Origin: Yarrowia lipolytica
Lineage: Eukaryota; Ascomycota; Dipodascomycetes; Dipodascales
Length of the DNA: 64,000 nt
NCBI RefSeq assembly: GCF_001761485.1
Contig: NC_090773.1
Span: forward strand, 434,001-498,000
Direction: 5' to 3'
Numbering within the stretch: position 1 is the stretch's first letter; every line of letters starts with the position of its first letter. The notes below the pieces were generated by a model that ran no database searches, was not told where the DNA came from, and was given only the letters and a program-made list of their open reading frames with translations. The position numbers were made by a program, and so were the translations under genes. This document shows positions 1 to 10,706 of this stretch, piece after piece.

Positions 1-1
1 T

Positions 2-43
2 ATGATGTCCGAGGAAGGGGTACTGAAGAACTTCGCTCGATAG
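2..43 (+). CDS. Possible 3' end of an upstream gene (partial)
   Basis: The first bases can be read as an open frame ending in TAG at 41-43, giving a tail that ends SEEGVLKNFAR. Nothing else in the first 1.5 kb reads as coding, so this may be the last codons of a gene that starts before the window. The fragment is far too short to name. It may equally be chance; the preceding sequence would settle it. Confidence 0.25.
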   Translation: MMSEEGVLKNFAR

Positions 44-1501
44 GGTCTAGATTCCTCAAACAAGCGAGCTATTCCATTCTGAAACCGGACCGTTGGCTTT
101 TCTGGACCGCCTTGATGTCGAGATAATTGCTGGCCATGACCAGTACAGAATCATGATGTCCCCACGACGGCACGATACAGGGCTTTGGTTTATTCCTCTG
201 AAGCACTACATTGTAGTACAGTACACAAAAAGGGAAGTCAAAGGAAATGCTAATATGATCGAAGTTATTGAACTGCTGGCTCATTTGTAAAACAAGTAAG
301 TACTGATCCAAGTACACTGTACAGCTTACTGGATCACCTCGTTCACCACCTTCAGATGTAGAAGTACCCCAACGAGTGGATCTATTACTACTCCAGAGTT
401 TTATTATGATGATTTCAGTGATGGATCCAATGTTTTCCATCATTGTAAGACGTTCTGTAGCGTCCTGAATAGTTAACTGACATCATATACAGTATCAATA
501 CATCTTTGGATTGATTACAAAGAATCACGCTGAGGAATAGTTAATGGGTTTATAGAAACACTCAACATAGTATCTCACTCCCCCAGGAAACGGTTCAATT
601 AGTCTTTTTTTTTTTTTTTTTATTCTAATGATTCATAACAGCCTATATAACCTAGTAAGCCCGGGTTATTGGCGTTCAATTAAATCTTACATCTTCTGAA
701 TCTTTGCGATGTGCGCTGGCGGGGGCGCTGTTCGGTTGGTTTTGTCGACGCGCTTCGTCATTCTGGTTTTAGGCTGAACTACTTGACTAAAGCGGATCTG
801 GTTTTCTGAAAAAATTTTTTAGAACCCAAGGCCCCGTGACTAAGCCGACTGATGACTCAGCCGGGGTGGGCCATAACGGAAGGTATTGGTCCACTGCCGT
901 TCACTCTCAAAGAAAGTGTGTATTAGAATACATGGAAATACAGGGGTTTATATGTTATCCAGGGTTGCGGCGCAAACCCTTTGTCCGTGGATAAGCAGGC
1001 TTGGCAATATCGATATTAATGATAGCGTAATCCCACTGAGGGGCCCACCGTGGTGGCCCCCCCCTCGTCGTAGTCTCCGCTAGCGGTTCACGAGAGACTA
1101 ATCAGGCGGCTATTTCTTAGCCGCTGATCCCTAACATTCTTTTTCGACACAATGGCCACCGCAACACGTGGCGGGTACAGGTTATGAGCGAAAAAGAGCG
1201 ATATTTTCTTAGATCATGTGATACCTCATATCGATATATTAGGTAAAGTTCTCTGGAACCTTATTTTACTGTTAATTCAGCCTCCATCAAGACATTTACC
1301 AACCTGCAGGGTAACTCACGTGACGAAGTTTGGTTGAAAATAGCCACCACTCACAAGTATGTAAGTTAAGTTATGTTTATACGACTTCCGGAGCTCGTAC
1401 TATTGGTGTACTGTTCTGTAGAGTAGGACGAGCGGTTCCCGCTCGTACCTAGGGATATCTTGAGGATTGACCCATCACCGATCCGTTACAATTCATCTTC
1501 C
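44..1501. other. Non-coding stretch before tRNA-Leu
   Basis: No convincing gene is present; the short open frames are interrupted and lack family resemblance. The stretch holds a T tract at about 604-622 and a GC-rich, hairpin-rich part from roughly 700 to 1200, described separately. No LTR or transposon end was recognised. Confidence 0.6.
1038..1197. ncRNA. Candidate structured RNA or hairpin cluster
   Basis: Three strong stem-loops follow one another. At 1038-1066 a GAGGGGCC arm faces a GGCCCC...CTC arm. At 1101-1128 an 11-base-pair stem (ATCAG, a bulged G, CGGCTA against TAGCCGCTGAT) closes a TTTCT loop. Around 1143-1197 CTTTTTCG faces CGAAAAAG and encloses GCCAC/GTGGC. A T5 run near 1140-1144 could end a Pol III transcript. 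I tested it by eye against 5S, U1, U2, U4, RNase P and SRP RNA signatures and recognised none. Transcription is inferred only; the sequence could instead be a non-transcribed palindrome-rich region. Confidence 0.25.
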
Positions 1502-1601
1502 GGTATCCTGGCCGAGCGGTCTAAGGCGCCAGGTTAAGGCTAATACCTTAACGAATTTCCTGGTCTCTTCGGAGGCGTGAGTTCGAATCTCACGGATATC
1601 A
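1502..1601 (+). tRNA. tRNA-Leu (anticodon AAG) with an 18-base intron
   Basis: A full cloverleaf folds: acceptor GGTATCC with GGATATC, D arm GCC/GGC, anticodon stem CCAGG/CCTGG, a long class II variable arm, and T arm GTGAG/CTCAC around TTCGAAT. The anticodon AAG lies at 1536-1538. An 18-base intron at 1540-1557 sits after position 37 and contains CCTTAA, which can pair with the anticodon region TTAAGG, the usual geometry of nuclear pre-tRNA introns. T5 runs at 1602-1606 and 1611-1615 serve as Pol III terminators. The long variable arm and the anticodon both support Leu. Confidence 0.95.
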
Positions 1602-1884
1602 TTTTTGCCATTTTTGTGAGCGACACGAACTTTGAAATGGACATTAATTTTTTTGGTTTGCAGAGTACTGGCTCTACTTTACCGCATCCTGTTTAAACAG
1701 TTTCCAGTTTAATCTTGGATTATTTAATCCACTAGACCCTTTCGGTTTAAGTAATTCGTTTCCGTCATTTTATGGTTGTCATAAATCATTAATATTACAG
1801 AATCTAAATGGTATCGTAAGGAATGTTTTGTTGGAGCGTTCAAGCACCGATGCGCTCGATACGCTCGCGTGTATGATCTCTCGA

Positions 1885-2961
1885 TTAGTTACCAGGGAAC
1901 GAACCGTAGCCGGTAGGAGCAAACTCGACCAGACCTCTGTTGAGGAACTGAGCCTCGGCAGCAAGAGCACCAGGGGCGTCATAGTCGGTAGAGACGACAG
2001 AAATGGAGGAGTAGCAGCCCCAGTTGTTGATGACGTCAGTCTCATCGGGAAGGAAGCAGTCTCCGTTCAGGCAGGCCTTGGTAGCATCAGACTTGATATC
2101 TCCGTACTTGAACAGGCCTGTAGTCTCGTTGAAAACCAGTTTGTCGGTGATGGCGCCTCGGCCGGTCTGTCGGGTGAAGATAGGCTTGGGATCAGTGCAC
2201 TTTCCAGTAGGATCAATGTCCCCAACCAGAGGAAGATTGACCGAGAGACCGACACCGTAGGGCAGAACAGAAGGTCGACCCTTGGCGTTTTTGAGCAGGT
2301 TCTTGACAATGGCAGTGGAGGCCTTGGCGTAGATGTTGTGGGAGGCGGTCTCGGAGTTGGAGGCGTTGGCGTAGTAAGTGTGCTTGTTCTCTCCAGAGAA
2401 GGCAATTGCAGGAACGCCTCGCAGAACAGAGGTGTACATGGCTCCCTCAGTTCCAGACAGGGTGTAGACGAAGGGACCGAGGTTCCAGCCCTCATTGGGT
2501 CCCGACACAACCAGGTCGACGGTGATGTTGTTGTGGAACTTGGGCAGAGCGTAGTCGAAACCAAAGGTCACGGCAGCTCCGGGGGTTCCGTCAAAGTACC
2601 AGATGTGGTCGTCCTTCTCGTCCTGGCCCCAAGCAGGAGCTCCAACGGGAGCCGAGCCCCACTCGGCACCCTTGGCGAGAGTAGTGTTCTTTGGGAGCAC
2701 AAAGGTGCCTCCGGTTCCCGACTGTTGCAGGGCAGGGGCAAACATGAACACGTTGTAGCCCTCCTTCTTGAGCTCATCGTAGAAAGCTCGAATGTTAGCA
2801 GAGGCCCAAGAATCGTCATTGGTGACGACAATGGTGGTCTTTGAGTTCTCATTGGGCACGGTAGAGTTGTGGGAGGTGGCGTTGGTGCCGCTGTGGGAAG
2901 AGTTGGTCTGGGCCAGAGCAGCCGAGGCCAGAAGAGGAAGAGCGATGGTAGAGAACTTCAT
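1885..2961 (-). CDS. PHO2: Secreted acid phosphatase, SurE family
   Basis: This encodes a 358-residue secreted phosphatase. The ATG at 2961 begins a classic signal peptide (MKFSTIALPLLASAALA, cleavage expected near residue 17), followed by a Ser/Thr/Asn-rich linker with several N-glycosylation sequons. The SurE fold is marked by the metal-binding NDD at residues 48-50, Ser81, and the later SGPNEGWNLG motif. I recall the Y. lipolytica PHO2 acid phosphatase as a protein of this length and sequence, unlike the histidine acid phosphatases of Saccharomyces. The frame stays open 98 codons further upstream, but that stretch contains the TATA element and precedes the signal peptide, so it is not used. 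Expression is probably phosphate-regulated: CACGTT-like sites lie upstream. Confidence 0.93.
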   Translation of the reverse strand: MKFSTIALPLLASAALAQTNSSHSGTNATSHNSTVPNENSKTTIVVTNDDSWASANIRAFYDELKKEGYNVFMFAPALQQSGTGGTFVLPKNTTLAKGAEWGSAPVGAPAWGQDEKDDHIWYFDGTPGAAVTFGFDYALPKFHNNITVDLVVSGPNEGWNLGPFVYTLSGTEGAMYTSVLRGVPAIAFSGENKHTYYANASNSETASHNIYAKASTAIVKNLLKNAKGRPSVLPYGVGLSVNLPLVGDIDPTGKCTDPKPIFTRQTGRGAITDKLVFNETTGLFKYGDIKSDATKACLNGDCFLPDETDVINNWGCYSSISVVSTDYDAPGALAAEAQFLNRGLVEFAPTGYGSFPGN

Positions 2962-3030
2962 TATGAGGGGGGGTGAGCGAGTGAGCAAATGACAGGATCT
3001 GGTCTGAGAATCCTGGATCGGGACCCTCCT

Positions 3031-3039
3031 CCTTATATA
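3031..3039 (-). promoter_or_regulatory. TATA box of the acid phosphatase gene
   Basis: On the reverse strand this reads TATATAAGG, about 70 bases before the ATG at 2961, a normal place for a TATA element in a regulated yeast gene. Confidence 0.65.
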
Positions 3040-3140
3040 CATCCACAGGTCTTTGTCTCGTCCTGGGTGACCATTTCGGGATATCGTTTGGCTATCATTT
3101 GGTTCGTTTTTTCGCTCGTCGGTGTAGGTGCATGTTGGCG

Positions 3141-3176
3141 CACGTTTCTGCACGCTTCTGCACGTTGCTGCACAAG
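3141..3176 (-). promoter_or_regulatory. 10-bp-periodic CACGTT-like sites upstream of PHO2
   Basis: The unit CACGYTKCTG occurs three times with exact 10-base spacing (3141, 3151, 3161), and a fourth CACAAG starts at 3171. CACGTT is the lower-affinity Pho4 site known from Saccharomyces PHO5, so the array, 180-215 bases upstream of an acid phosphatase, is a plausible phosphate-response element. The repeat and its position are seen; Pho4 binding is inferred. Confidence 0.5.
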
Positions 3177-3255
3177 GTGCATAGATTAGTACAGTGCCGT
3201 GCACAAGTGGGAGAAGAGAAACGGCCTGCAGTGACTGGGCGTGACAGCTCCACAC

Positions 3256-5728
3256 GGTGAGATAACAGGGTCAGTAGGACCTAAAAATCACTACGACGGC
3301 TTGGTTTTCTGCCAGGCTTTTGGGGAAGGCAGTCACCACCATCCCAAACAAGCTCAGATCGCCTGGTGCTAATTGCCCACTTGTGAGGGTGCCGGTAGAT
3401 TATCAGATCAATCTTGTCATCAATTAGACATGGGCTAATGATGTATGTCTGTGAAGTTACTGTGAGCAAAGAGGTGAAGAGGACCAAAGCAGAGCCGTTC
3501 AGTAAATCATATCAACCAAACCAGACACGTGTAACGACCTGCACAGCCGCTGAGACATGCTGGCATATCTGCGGGGACCCGATATTATGATTCCCGTGAG
3601 AAAGAGACTTACTTTGCAATGTCATCGTCGGCTTAACCTTAGCGCTAAATGGGGATCAAATGGCAAGAGGACAAGCAAGAGACCTTTCTGGTTGACAAAA
3701 CAAGCAGGTGGGGGAAACCCAAGGGCTCAGCGTGTCGCAGGGCTCCTCGTCCCATTGGATATATTACGCCATAACTGGACTCTGCAAAGTTAAGTCGTCG
3801 CTAGTGGCTTGGCTGCAGTAATTGAGGGTGGATTATAGATGTTATACGACGTACAAGGTGATGGAGATGGTTTTAAAGAGGTACCAGTAGTCAAAAGTGG
3901 CTCAGATAGGGCACGGACACGGACACGGACACGGACACTGCGGTGCAATAGCTACCGTGGGAACAGGCACAGGCCGAGAGACAGGACAGTGACAGTGACA
4001 GTGACAGCGATAGCAACATCAACATCAACAGCGACAGCGACACAAACACTGTCTTCCACGGTACAGCTCATATACACATGTACTTGACTCCACTCCACAT
4101 GCTCTTCGTTTTCGTCCTTTACAGCTCTTGCTCTCCACCTCAAACTTTGCCAATGACGATCATTGACCTATTGTCCATTTGAGTCCATCTGCTGCAAAAG
4201 ACGGGCTATCATTTTACAGGAAAAGTGCCAATATCACTCCCAAACCAGGGTACAGGTCTCATCAAGCACAACTTAATGCCTATCTATGTCTTAGCGGAAT
4301 ATGGGAGAAACCAGACAAGAAACAACAGAACATCAAACCTCAAACCGCAATACAGTGCACACTGTAGGCCAACCAAAATAACACAGTCCTCACTGTACAC
4401 CAAAACATGTCGTAATTTCACTGAAGCTACGCGGGCTCTCACAAAGACACTCGCCAACTGTCAGAATTAACCGCCTCCGACTAACCCGTCCTTGTTTGCG
4501 GCTTGTTTTTGGCTTGTTTTTGACATGTCTTTGTCAGGCCAACTTTCCAAGAAGGGACTCCCCCAACCTAATCAGTCGACACCATTGGTTGCAGCCATCT
4601 ACACAACCAGATTTGTAGATAGATCTGCATGTTGCGAGAATCCCAGCAGTTCACGAAAAGGGCTCTGATGTTCAGAATATATATTTCCGTCGAAAAAGTC
4701 GCCAAAAGACGGTCTTTTCACTGTACCAAACCCACCCCTATTCTTGTACAGTACACTCGGGGTACTCTACAGTACACTCTCACTTGTCTTCAACACGTGC
4801 CTGGGGTTGCATCTCACCATGCATCATGGCTGAATCTATAGGTCTTGGCTGAGGCACAAAGTCAATCAATCAATCAATCAATGACCGACGGTGAGACAGA
4901 GCCATACAACAGCGTAAAGCCGACGGAACGACTGCTGGAGGTGAAGCACATGAGCAATTGTTGGTGTATTGGTACTGTACCGGTACTTGTACTTGCAGAA
5001 TCATATTCGGTCTTAATTACACCACCCCACTCGCACTGTACAATAATAGTATGAACTATTCATACACCGCTTTTGGACAACCACCCACCATTAGAGCGGA
5101 TATTGGATCCTCTAGGACAGCCAAAGTCTAGACCTCCCCACATAACCACTGGCAAAAAACGATTCTAAACTCTCGGTCAAAGTTCTGTCGCATCCGAGTC
5201 ATCGACATGGACATCGAAACCCTATTGAACCGAGTGTCGACGATGATTGCAGTGGGAAATTGAGCAATTATCCGAAAAAGCGAGCAAATGAGATTCAGGG
5301 GACTATTGCAGCCACGTACAGGTTATCAGAACTGCTTTGGTGCGGATTTGGTTGTAATCTGGTTACAATTACTCGACATCCAAAGTGATGCACTCCTCGT
5401 CGCGAACTGCGGAACGAGTACCATCAAAACACCCCACAATTGATCAAATCGATTCCTCGGGTTCATGATGCGATGCTAACGAGGATCCTGAATTGCAAAA
5501 TAGTGGAATTTCAGATTATGGACTGACATCAAAGGTCCACGTAATAGACCGATCCCTAGTATGTACGACGATAGTCAGGTAATAAGTGGAGTATCTCTGT
5601 AGTATACGGTGAGGTCTAGAACGGAACAGCCTACACCAGTCTCTCCCATTATATGATTAAAAATGCGATTATCTATGTCATCTTGCGATGCAATTACTTG
5701 TACTGTAGCTATACTCACTCACTTCAGC
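3256..5728. other. Gene-poor intergenic stretch with simple repeats
   Basis: No gene could be supported between the PHO2 promoter and the end of PSD2. The stretch contains GGACAC-type hexamer repeats (about 3913-3938), GACAGT/CAACAT/GCGACA repeats (about 3984-4050), a TCAA tetramer run (about 4862-4882), and a CACGTG at about 3526. Open frames here translate the repeats or are short and unlike any family. Confidence 0.6.
3913..4050. repeat. Degenerate hexanucleotide repeats
   Basis: Two clusters of six-base units are visible: ggacac repeated about four times at the left end, and gacagt, caacat and gcgaca units toward the right. The shared six-base period and decay between clusters suggest one old microsatellite. 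Confidence 0.7.
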
Positions 5729-8700
5729 TTACTTCTTATGGCCGAGGCTCTGCCCAACTCTGACAAGAGTCTCAATGGCCTGCTCAGAGTTGGACAGCAA
5801 ATCATCGTCAAAAACCATACAGTCTTTCTGGAACAGTACCAAACAAGTAGAACCTCCAAACTGAAAGTAGCCCAGCTCCTGGCCACGCTCCACATGCTCT
5901 CCTTCCTTCACTGTCATCACCGTAGAGCCCACCATCATGGCTCCCACGGCAATGAACATGACCGTGCCAAAGTCAGCCGTCTCAATAGGCGTCAGAACCC
6001 GTACGTTCTCGCCAAACACGTCCAGCGCACTTCGGATAGCCATGGGATTCACCGTGTAGTACTCTCCGTCAATCGTCTTGGGCTTGCCAACAATACCCTC
6101 TACAGGAGAATGAAACCGATGATAGTCCTGAGGAGCCAGTCGGAAGATGGCAATGCTACAGTCGTTGAACCGGTCCACGAGATTCGGGTACGCATCTCCG
6201 AAAAGACGTTTGATGGTGAACTCCCGACCCTTGATCCAAATCTGTGTTGCTTTGGAAACAGACTTGTACATAGTAGCCCGACTGTCTGCAGCACAGCAGA
6301 CGGCTCCAGCCTCGGCGTTTTGAAGAGGACGAGCCCCAGGTTTGAGTTTCCGGTAAAAGAACTGGTTGAACGTCTTGAACGAATCCAGCGGATCTGCCAC
6401 GTCCGATAGGTCCAAATTGTGGAACCGGATGAACGGCTTGATACTCTTGACAGACAAAGCAGAATCAAACTTACGGCCTTGCTTGTTGGTGAGACTTCGC
6501 AACAGCCGTCTGACCCGCTTTCGCTCCATTTCTCGTGAAGAGAGACCCTTGTAGAGCAACCGGATACCCAGACGGACGTAGATGCTCATTTTCTCCTCCT
6601 CAATCAGACCTGTGGCTCGATCCTGGACCAGAATGTTGGCCGAGTTGGCTCCAAGCCGGTAGTTGCCATGGGTAACCTTGGAGACAATCTTGGAGAACCA
6701 TTTCTTGTGGGCCTGAGATTTGGACACGAAACGGCTTGAAAGAATCTTGTGCACGGACTGTTCGTTGGCACAGGTGGCCAGATGAGTGACAATGTCCATT
6801 TCAGCGCGTTTGTTGAACCGGGGCTGATTGCAGATGGGACAGGTTTCGAGTCTAATGACTCGTTCGGGTTCATCGTCGTCAGAATTGGCAAGAGAGGCAA
6901 GAGTGTCAGTAGACGGGTTTCCATGGTACAGTTGACTATGACCCTGAGAGGCCTCGCTGTCACTACCGTCTGTGATCAAAAGCGGCTCCTGGTAATGGGT
7001 GGTAGAACGGACAAGAGATGGAACGGGAATGCTGGGGCTACCGTTACTGTTCGCAACGTGCTCTTCAGAAGGAACAGCAGAAGACTCTCGAGTGGCAGAA
7101 GAAGAGTTCGTTCGAGGGAGACCGGGGATCGAACTGCCGGCACTGGACGCAGTGAGAACAGAACCATGGCTGTTGGTTCTAGCAGCCACAGGAGAGGTTC
7201 CTGCAGAAGAGGAACTGCCAGTAGCCATGCTTCCCGTGACTACACTGCCTGAACTAACTCCAACAGGGCCATTAGCTCCTGGCGCCAGCCTTGCCATTCC
7301 ATCAGCCTTCAAGCTCGCCCGTCGCTGCTTCATCAAATGATGCTCCTGCATGAGCGAATCTTTCATAATCTGCTGCTCGAGACACGTGACAGCCTCGGGA
7401 ATGGTCAGATCCTCATCAATGGACCGTCCAAACTTCTTCCACCACCCAACAACAGTCGTGGACGACAAAGTCGAGTTCAGCTCGTCCAGCATTTGAGTAA
7501 TATCAACAATATTGATAGTCCCACTGCCCGTGACGTCGTACTTCTGCAGCAACGACGTCCACAGCCGTTGCCGAAGGGCCGCATAGGGCATGAACCGAGC
7601 CCGCACCGTCAGAACAGGATTGTGCTTTTCGGCGTACTTTTGGTTTTTGATCCGCAGAGGAAGCTCAAACACTCTCATGTTCTCTGCCGAGGATGGCGCA
7701 GACGAGCCAGTACTATCCCCCTCTTCATCGTCGTACTCGTTCATATCTGACCGTTCGGGAAGATCCGAAGACGAGACCATAAAGTCGTCGAAATCCGTAG
7801 CCGTGAGGTTGTTGTGTCTGGCCTTTCGAGCTCGCCGGAACCGTCGCTTCCGTAAAGGTGCAGGAGGCGCAGACCGATGGTCCAGGTCGTACAGCATGCT
7901 TGCGGGATCAGGCCGGGGAGCGAGGTCAAGCAGCGGTCTGATTTCAAACCGGCCGTCAGCCACAAAATCATGCGTGCTGATCTTGTCCTTGTCCATCACT
8001 GTGAAACCGATTGAGAACGACTGCTCGTGTTTGAGCACCGGAAAAATGACCCGCTCGTTGTATGTGGGATTGAGTGTATGTCGTTTGCTCTGAGTTCGAA
8101 ACGTAGATCGCCCAAAGGAGATGATGACAAACGGATCAACATCAAACCCGGTTCGGGTCATGTTCCGAAGGGGAGGCAGGTCTGTGATGCTGAGAATCTC
8201 CAGGAAGATGACTCCGAGAACAGCGTTGCTGCAGTTGAGCTCGTAATGCTGCGCCTTTCTCTTCTTGGACTTTTTAGACTTGGATTTGGACTTCTTGGCC
8301 GGAAGTTCAAGATGGTCAGGGGTATGTGTGCCGGTGGAAGGACCGGAATTGTTGACTGGGGGAGTTCGTGCCATCATATTTGCAGTGGCAAGAGAATTGA
8401 GGCCGGGCGGACCTACCAACGCAAGCTGTTGCTGCTTCCGAACAGTTCCAGGAGCAAATTGCTGATGGTGGTGCTGATGTTGGGCGTCAAAAGCGTCATG
8501 GTTCTCGTCACCTCTTCGAAGAGTGGCCTGGGAGACGTCTGGAACTCCAACGTAGTCGTCGGGGTTGTTGCTGCGGTCCTCGTCTCCGTTTTGATCCGAT
8601 TCAATGTCGGATTCCGCTCCAGACTCGGATTGAGACTCGGAACTCATATCAAGACTGAGTCGCATCTCAGCGGGCAGATCGAGAATGTTGGTTCGGAACA

Positions 8701-9843
8701 TTTCGTGTGCGAGATTCGACATTTCAACGTCACTGTCGCCGCCTGCATCGTCGCCTGCATCACTGGCAGGCATGTCTGACTCCAATTCCTCAGTGTCAAC
8801 AAACCTCTGCCACTGCTCAAACAGCTGAGGGCTGGTTTCGCCCTGTTCGTCCACCAGGGAGAACTGTAGAGACACATCTCCACTGACATAGCCTGCAGCC
8901 TTTGATCTGGTGGAATGAAGGGGGAACCACTGGACGGGAGTCTCTATTTCGGTGACTCCCTTGTGGAACATGTCCTTGAGAGGAATGGCGACTTCTCCCA
9001 GGTAGTCCTTGTTGAATCTGATGCGGTCCCAGACCACCAGATCGAGCGACTCGTCTCCGGATCGCACGGGAATGTCGATCCAGCAGTTCCAGTCGGGATC
9101 CACCGAGTTGTGGATCGTGTGTGTGGTGAATCGAAAGTCACCGCATGACAGAACAGCGTACGGTTCGCACTTTGTGTTCTTTTCGCGGTCTCTAGGGGCA
9201 ATTCCTCGAGCCTGTGTTAGTGAAAAGAACGGGAGAGGCATTGTCGCTGCAATCAGGTTGGTGGGTGTGGTTATGAAGCGTCTTTTGGTGGAGGTAGTAG
9301 GGGACTTGTTGAAGAAGACCATGGCGGGGCTCATCTTGTCCCTGCCGTGGACCAATAGTGGCATTCATGTCGCACATAGATTTCAATTCAAAGATTTCAA
9401 TACGGCGACCCCACACCCCATAACGTTCATGGCATAACTTTGTGGTCATCACGGGAGTCATGTTTTGAGACATGAGTCAAGTTAAACCGTGTGTCTTGAG
9501 TTCGTCGGCCACTACTGTAGTTCCGGTCGAAGGAGAATCGGTCCCAGTCGGTCAGATCAGCCTGCTCTGATTTCTCGGATGTAGATGTTGGCATGCGGTT
9601 CTCTGATCTGCTCCGTGACAACCACGAGAGCATAGACAATGAAACAGATGGACACAGATATGGCAGCACAGATATGGTGGTTCACCGGCGAGACCTCAAT
9701 AACCATCAGCCCATTCCCTCGCCCGATATCCTATCCCCTCCGTTCATACTCACCTGGATCAAATGGACCCTGAGAAAGACACTTGGCGCCGTGCCGTGGG
9801 TCTTTGAAGTCGACGGTTTTCCTCGTCGTTTGAGAAACCGCAT
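5729..9843 (-). CDS. PSD2: Phosphatidylserine decarboxylase with C2 domains, spliced
   Basis: Exons read on the reverse strand are 9843-9754 and 9211-5729; the 542-base intron runs from GTGAGTAT to CTAACACAG. The spliced protein has about 1190 residues and makes phosphatidylethanolamine from phosphatidylserine in Golgi/endosomal membranes. Splicing joins LRVHLIQ to ARGIAPRD and so completes the first strand of an N-terminal C2 domain (about residues 22-150). An unspliced frame from an ATG at 9364 would lose that strand. A second C2 domain follows (about 365-480), then an EF-hand-like segment (KYDVTGSGTINI), a linker, and the decarboxylase domain with the HRFHSPVEG motif and the GGST self-cleavage site near residue 1149, where Ser1151 becomes the pyruvoyl group. 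The exon 1 ATG follows an in-frame stop, which supports it as the start. Confidence 0.9.
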
Positions 9844-10303
9844 TTTTCGGACTGTGGTGGATGCTTACCCGAGAAACAGCGGAGAGTGCGCTATTAGCTT
9901 GCGTGTAGCGGCGATTTATAGCTTGTCGGCCGTTTCGTCGTTTTGGACGGATCTGTGTTTTGGGCAAGAGTGCGATATTTGTCGTGATGGCAGCCGACAA
10001 CCAGACGCTGTTGTTGTTGGAGGCGGCGAACAGAGCGGGGCTGGAGGGTCGCACAAAGACGGAGGAGGGTGGCGGCTCAAAGCGGCGGCTCGCACGGTCG
10101 TATCTCGCCTTTCTCGGGACTCTATCGGTTAGTGCCAACAGGTGTTATAGTAGCTACAATAGCTTCAGGGGAAGACTTATTTGGGTACATGCCATTGCAT
10201 GGAGGTCATGCAGGCTGGAGTATTCTTTGCTGTAGACCCGAGTTTAATGGTTGGGAGAATGGCTAAATTATGGAACCTTGTCTCACATGTGCACCAGAGA
10301 GTG

Positions 10304-10360
<57 letters not shown>

Positions 10361-10706
10361 CAGAAAAAATGACGTAAGATAGAGCAATGAGTGAGTGACA
10401 TAAATAAATGACCCATACGAGAGTATACAGTAGGTAGAGGGAAAGGACAAAAAATACTGACCGAAATGAAGGACTCGCTCGGTGTTTAATACAAGAACAT
10501 TACGTAGGTCGCATGCGTAAATACCGCAACCACCCTTCTACTCGTGACTTCACAGCCTCGTCACAGCCACTCAACTGCAGCACCAATACTGCACTTCAAC
10601 ACATCGCGTCAAGTTAAGTTTCAGCAAAACCAAAACGCGAAATTGCAATACCACCGACTGTCTCATCATTGTCTACTACTTGTAGTTCGAGCCCAAATCT
10701 CCGCGG
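9844..10706. other. Divergent promoter region between PSD2 and the CENP-W-like gene
   Basis: This spacer should hold the promoters of both flanking genes. It contains a 47-base GA repeat and an open frame starting at ATG 9987 (MAADNQTLLLLEAANRAG, about 82 codons) that resembles no family I know. I do not call that frame a gene. Confidence 0.5.
10306..10354. repeat. (GA)n microsatellite
   Basis: An almost uninterrupted GA dinucleotide run of about 47 bases ends in GGGAGGG. It lies about 350 bases before the CENP-W-like start codon. Its length should vary between strains. Confidence 0.95.

Noticed and set aside
2962-3255. 98-codon N-terminal extension of the acid phosphatase frame
   Set aside because: It covers the TATA box and CACGTT repeats and would bury the signal peptide.
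3839-4087. Open frames across the hexamer repeats
   Set aside because: The open reading comes from six-base repeats that avoid stops in several frames; the translation is pure RT/TV repeats.
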